A DNA stretch of 9,176 nt, from positions 1 to 9,176 of the forward strand of contig QWPO01000103.1 in assembly GCA_003669255.1 (NCBI GenBank), given 5' to 3'. Every line of letters starts with the position of its first letter. The first letter of the stretch is position 1. The DNA is from Planctomycetota bacterium. GTDB taxonomy: Bacteria > Planctomycetota > Planctomycetia > Pirellulales > UBA1268. Under the pieces are notes generated by a model. That model ran no database searches. It worked only from the letters and a program-made list of their open reading frames with translations, and was not told where the DNA came from. Shown one piece after another: positions 6,354 through 9,176 of the stretch. The position numbers and the translations under genes were made by a program.

Positions 6354-7562
6354 ATGCCACACTCGCTGCTCTTCTTCGACGACGATCAGGCCGCGCACCT
6401 CGACCCGCTCACGCTCACGCGGCCGGCCTATGACCTGCGGCTCGGCCTAACGACGATCCGCGAGAAGTGGGAGCGGGCACTCGATCTTGCTCACGGGAGT
6501 GGGCCTCTCCGGCCGCACCTCCGCGGAGTGTTTTCCGCGGCCACGAAAAAGCAGCGGTCGGCGGCTGCGATCTGGATCAATGCGAGGTATCTGCCGACGC
6601 CCGAACTCGTGGCGACGATCCGCCGCCGGTCGGAGGGACACCTTCGCGATGGCGACGATCTCGTCGCTGCGTGGTCCACGCCGGAGCAGACCGCCGCATG
6701 GTTCGAGGCGGGACGGCCGCGACCGGTCGGGGCTGGCCGCGCGGTGGCGCCGAAAGAGCTGCAGCGGCTTGTGTATCCCTGGGACATCGTAGGACTGAAT
6801 CCTGCAGCGCTCGAGGCCGACGCAGCGGCCTGCACCTGGAAGCCAGGGACGGGCCCCCGGTGGAGCCCGTCCGCCGTGGTCGATCGCCCCGAGCGGCTGC
6901 GCATGCATCCCACCGCCGTGGTCGAACCCGGCGCGATCGTGGTCTGCGACGAAGGGCCGGTGCTGCTCGACGCTGGCTCGCGCGTGATGGCGGGGGCAAT
7001 CCTCCGTGGGCCTGTCGCCGTGGGGCAGGGGGCGACGGTGCGGATGGGAGCCCGCGTCTACGGTGGCACCACGATCGGCCCGCACTGCAAGGTCGGCGGC
7101 GAGGTGGCGAGCACCGTTTTCCACTCGTATTCCAACAAGGCCCACGAGGGCTATGTCGGCAACTCGGTCTTCGGTCAGTGGGTGAACCTCGGGGCCGACA
7201 CCACCGCCTCCAACCTCAAGATGACCTACGGCACGGTGAAGCTCCTTGATTGGACCACGGGCCTGGAGGTCGATTCCGGGGAACTATTCCTGGGCACGAT
7301 CATGGGTGACCACTGCAAGACCGGCATCAACACGATGCTTAACACCGGCACCGTCTGCGGTGTCAGTTCGATCGTGATTGGCGCGGGGTTTCCGGCACGC
7401 GGGATTCCCTCATTCAAGTGGTCCCAGGCTGGCTCGCTCGTCGATTACCGGCTGGAGAAGGCGATCGTCGACATGGAACGGATGATGGCCCGCCGCGGCG
7501 TGGTCCTCGATCGCCACTACCGTCGCATGATGGAGGCGATCTTCGCGATGGGCCGCGGGTAA
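6354..7562 (+). CDS. GlmU-like sugar nucleotidyltransferase / acetyltransferase (alternative bacterial GlmU family)
   Basis: A 402-residue cytoplasmic protein. Residues 1 to about 160 match the atypical nucleotidyltransferase N-terminus (LLFFDDDQ, DPLTLTRPAYDLRLG, EKWE) of the alternative GlmU family known from Bacteroidetes and planctomycetes; the classical LAAGxGTRM loop of GlmU is absent. Residues about 185-345 form a left-handed β-helix of hexapeptide repeats (IVVCDE, VLLDAG, VAVGQG, TTIGPH). H264, Y267, N278 and N287 line up with E. coli GlmU H363, Y366, N377 and N386 at a constant offset, suggesting working acetyltransferase chemistry. Predicted role: acetylate GlcN-1-P and form UDP-GlcNAc. 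It is divergent from glmS, which makes the precursor. The start is the first ATG of the frame; no clear ribosome site precedes it. Use of another sugar is possible. Confidence 0.85.
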   Translation: MPHSLLFFDDDQAAHLDPLTLTRPAYDLRLGLTTIREKWERALDLAHGSGPLRPHLRGVFSAATKKQRSAAAIWINARYLPTPELVATIRRRSEGHLRDGDDLVAAWSTPEQTAAWFEAGRPRPVGAGRAVAPKELQRLVYPWDIVGLNPAALEADAAACTWKPGTGPRWSPSAVVDRPERLRMHPTAVVEPGAIVVCDEGPVLLDAGSRVMAGAILRGPVAVGQGATVRMGARVYGGTTIGPHCKVGGEVASTVFHSYSNKAHEGYVGNSVFGQWVNLGADTTASNLKMTYGTVKLLDWTTGLEVDSGELFLGTIMGDHCKTGINTMLNTGTVCGVSSIVIGAGFPARGIPSFKWSQAGSLVDYRLEKAIVDMERMMARRGVVLDRHYRRMMEAIFAMGRG

Positions 7563-7588
7563 CCCCGGTTCGTCCGGCGTGACCGCCG

Positions 7589-8959
7589 TCACTCAGTCGC
7601 CGATACACAGACCAACTCGCGATCGTTTCGCACAAAGATGCAACCGCCCGCGAAGGCCGGATGGCTCCAGACCACATCGCGACCGAAGCATTCGTTGGTC
7701 GCGTCGAGCAGGTGCATACGGCCGAGTTCCTCGTACTTCTCCGGCGAGAGCCGGGCGAGGATCAGGTCGCCCGTCTCGCTGAAGATCCAAGTGCGAGTGG
7801 CGCCGGCCGGATCGCTGGGCACCGGATCGGCCTGACGAACGACGAAGGCCGTGCCGTGCTTGCTGCGGCGTTCGCCGCCGGTGGTGGGGGCGAGCGTCTC
7901 CCAGAGCCGGCGGCCGTCGTCGAGGGCTACGGCCGTGAGCATGCCCGTGTCGCAGTCGCAGCCGTAGAGCGTGTCGCCGGCGATGAACGGTGTGGCGTTG
8001 GCGCAGTAGACCGCCGATTTCGGCTCGCCCCGCCAGAGCGGCTGCGCGGCGGGGGTGTCGGCAGCGAGCGCATAGAGCGCCGCCACGCGGCCGATCCCGC
8101 TCGCGAAGAGCACGCGGCCGCGGCTGGTGTCGGCCACCTGCGGGGCCATGATCGACATGCCATACATCGGCTTGAGAGGCTGTGACCAGAGCACGCGGCC
8201 CGTGGCGGGGTCAAGCGAGTTGAGGTTGTCGGCATCCCAGATCACAAGCTGCCGCACGCCACCGCTCTCGATCATCGTCGGTGGGCAGTAGCCGCTCTCG
8301 CTGGCGGTGAGGGCACGCCAGCGTTCCGCGCCAGTCTTTCTGTCGAATGCCACCGCCACGCTGCCGGGGCCGCCGACCAGACAGATGAGCAGGTCGCCCT
8401 CCACGAGCGGATGGCCACAGAAGCCCCAGATCGGCGTGGGGGCCGAATAGTCTTTCTTGAAATCCTTCGACCAGCGGAGTTCGCCAGAGGCCGCATCGAG
8501 GCAGGCGAGGTTGCCCTCGGCGCCAAGCGAGTACACCAGGCCGTCGGCGACCGTCGGCGTGCATCGCGGACCCGACGCATACGAGATCGAATAGGCGCAG
8601 TCCTGCTCGTGCTTCCAGAGCAGCCTGCCCGTGGCGGCGTCGAGGCAGAGGAGCCGCTCGGTGCCGAGCCGGTTCGTCCGGTCGTTGGGGCCATTGACGA
8701 CCTCGCCCTCGCGGGCGACATAGTCGGCGACGTAGACGCGGCCCCCCGTTACGGCCGGCCCCGAATACCCTTCGGCGACGGGCACCCGCCACTTCACGGG
8801 CAGGCCGCCAGCAGGGAACGTGGTGACGAGCCCCTGTTCGCGCCAGGTCGCATCCCGTCGCGGCCCGAGCCACTGCGGCCAGTCGTCGGCGAGCGCCGTG
8901 CCTGTTCGGCACACCGCAACGAGAGACAATCCAAGAAGGAACAGGCGGCGGGTGTGCAT
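7589..8959 (-). CDS. Secreted PQQ-like β-propeller repeat protein
   Basis: A 456-residue protein exported through a signal peptide (HTRR, hydrophobic core LFLLGLSLVAV, likely cut after ALA24) with mature start DDWPQWLGPRRDATW, a common planctomycete form. The rest is a β-propeller made of PQQ-like repeats of the form LxxLDxxTGxxxW: 103-115, 151-163, 201-214, 246-258, 295-309, 341-353, and a diverged one near 399-412; the C-terminus VRNDRELVCVS may close the ring. Such proteins bind or scaffold in the periplasm or cell surface; no catalytic residues identify an enzyme, and PQQ itself need not be bound. An in-frame ATG at 8992 adds 11 residues and would put the start 2 bp past the upstream stop; neither start has a strong ribosome site. 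Its 3' end faces the GlmU-like gene across 26 bp. Confidence 0.85.
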   Translation of the reverse strand: MHTRRLFLLGLSLVAVCRTGTALADDWPQWLGPRRDATWREQGLVTTFPAGGLPVKWRVPVAEGYSGPAVTGGRVYVADYVAREGEVVNGPNDRTNRLGTERLLCLDAATGRLLWKHEQDCAYSISYASGPRCTPTVADGLVYSLGAEGNLACLDAASGELRWSKDFKKDYSAPTPIWGFCGHPLVEGDLLICLVGGPGSVAVAFDRKTGAERWRALTASESGYCPPTMIESGGVRQLVIWDADNLNSLDPATGRVLWSQPLKPMYGMSIMAPQVADTSRGRVLFASGIGRVAALYALAADTPAAQPLWRGEPKSAVYCANATPFIAGDTLYGCDCDTGMLTAVALDDGRRLWETLAPTTGGERRSKHGTAFVVRQADPVPSDPAGATRTWIFSETGDLILARLSPEKYEELGRMHLLDATNECFGRDVVWSHPAFAGGCIFVRNDRELVCVSATE

Positions 8960-8994
8960 GTGAGGGTTCCAGGAATGACGAGAACGATTCATGC

Positions 8995-9176
8995 TCAGCC
9001 GGCAGTGGCGGTGAGCTCGGGCAAGTCGGTCGACACATCGATGCCGTCGGGCCGCCAGTCGATCAGCTCGATCTCCGCGGTGCGACGACCGCGGAACTCG
9101 TTGATCTTCGGCCGGAAGGCGATGTGAAACGGCTGGCCTGGCGCTGGCAGGTGCGGCAGCCACTCGCCCGCGCCGA
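8995..9176 (-). CDS. recJ: C-terminal end of a RecJ-like single-strand DNA exonuclease (partial)
   Basis: The minus strand is open from the window edge to the TGA at 8997-8995, giving 59 residues. The segment FHIAFRPKINEFRGRRTAEI followed by ELIDWR fits the last β-strands of the RecJ OB-fold domain (family pattern: aF.p.iNefrGr.s.el.l.Dwr), and GEWLPHLP before it also fits planctomycete RecJ ends. RecJ is a cytoplasmic 5'-3' exonuclease acting in recombination and repair. The DHH catalytic domains are outside the window, so the call rests on this short tail alone. It ends 35 bp before the chosen start of the β-propeller gene (2 bp before its alternative start); the two may be co-transcribed, but no functional link is apparent. 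Confidence 0.65.
   Translation of the reverse strand, partial: GAGEWLPHLPAPGQPFHIAFRPKINEFRGRRTAEIELIDWRPDGIDVSTDLPELTATAG

Noticed and set aside
7575..7588. Bidirectional terminator hairpin between the convergent GlmU-like and β-propeller genes
   Set aside because: CGGCG-TGAC-CGCCG has only a 5-bp stem and no T tract; GC-rich DNA makes such stems common.
8905..8959. Lipoprotein signal in the β-propeller protein (Cys17)
   Set aside because: The residue before the cysteine is Val, not Gly, Ala or Ser, and a normal signal peptidase site (ALA) follows at residue 24.

Overview
The window is GC-rich and gene-dense and looks like chromosomal DNA of a planctomycete, probably from the Pirellulales side of the phylum. 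That placement is an inference. It rests on the combination of a secreted protein built of glycine- and threonine-rich β-strand repeats, a secreted PQQ-like β-propeller protein whose mature start reads DDWPQW, an alternative GlmU-like protein, and several starts with little or no Shine-Dalgarno sequence. No mobile element, CRISPR array or phage gene was seen.

Left part (1-4068), a carbohydrate-related locus. A secreted repeat protein runs leftward off the edge (749 to 1, only its first 249 residues visible). Diverging from it is a rightward two-gene unit: a secreted GH5 glycoside hydrolase resembling exo-1,3-β-glucanases (1115-3016), then a LacI-family regulator (3013-4068) whose ATG overlaps the hydrolase stop codon. 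Between the divergent genes lies a perfect inverted repeat with 11-bp arms (874-899). It sits almost exactly between two back-to-back candidate -35 boxes, each with a 17-nt spacer to a -10 box. Further copies of its TTGCAC half-site overlap the predicted rightward transcription start. The simplest reading is that the LacI protein binds here, controls both directions and autoregulates.

Middle part (4069-7562). A tRNA-Pro(CGG) gene on the minus strand (4218-4292) is flanked by a 12-bp direct repeat. To its right is glmS (6233 to 4395, minus), a full-length glucosamine-6-phosphate synthase. Divergent from glmS across 120 bp is a GlmU-like sugar nucleotidyltransferase/acetyltransferase (6354-7562). 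Together these two could supply GlcN-6-P and convert GlcN-1-P to UDP-GlcNAc; the mutase GlmM is not in the window.

Right part (7563-9176). A secreted PQQ-like β-propeller protein (minus, 8959 to 7589) converges on the GlmU-like gene. It follows directly on the end of a gene whose last 59 codons look like the C-terminus of the RecJ exonuclease (minus, 9176 to 8995).

The observation most worth pursuing is the 845-949 regulatory region linking a surface or secreted repeat protein, a β-glucanase-like enzyme and its LacI regulator.
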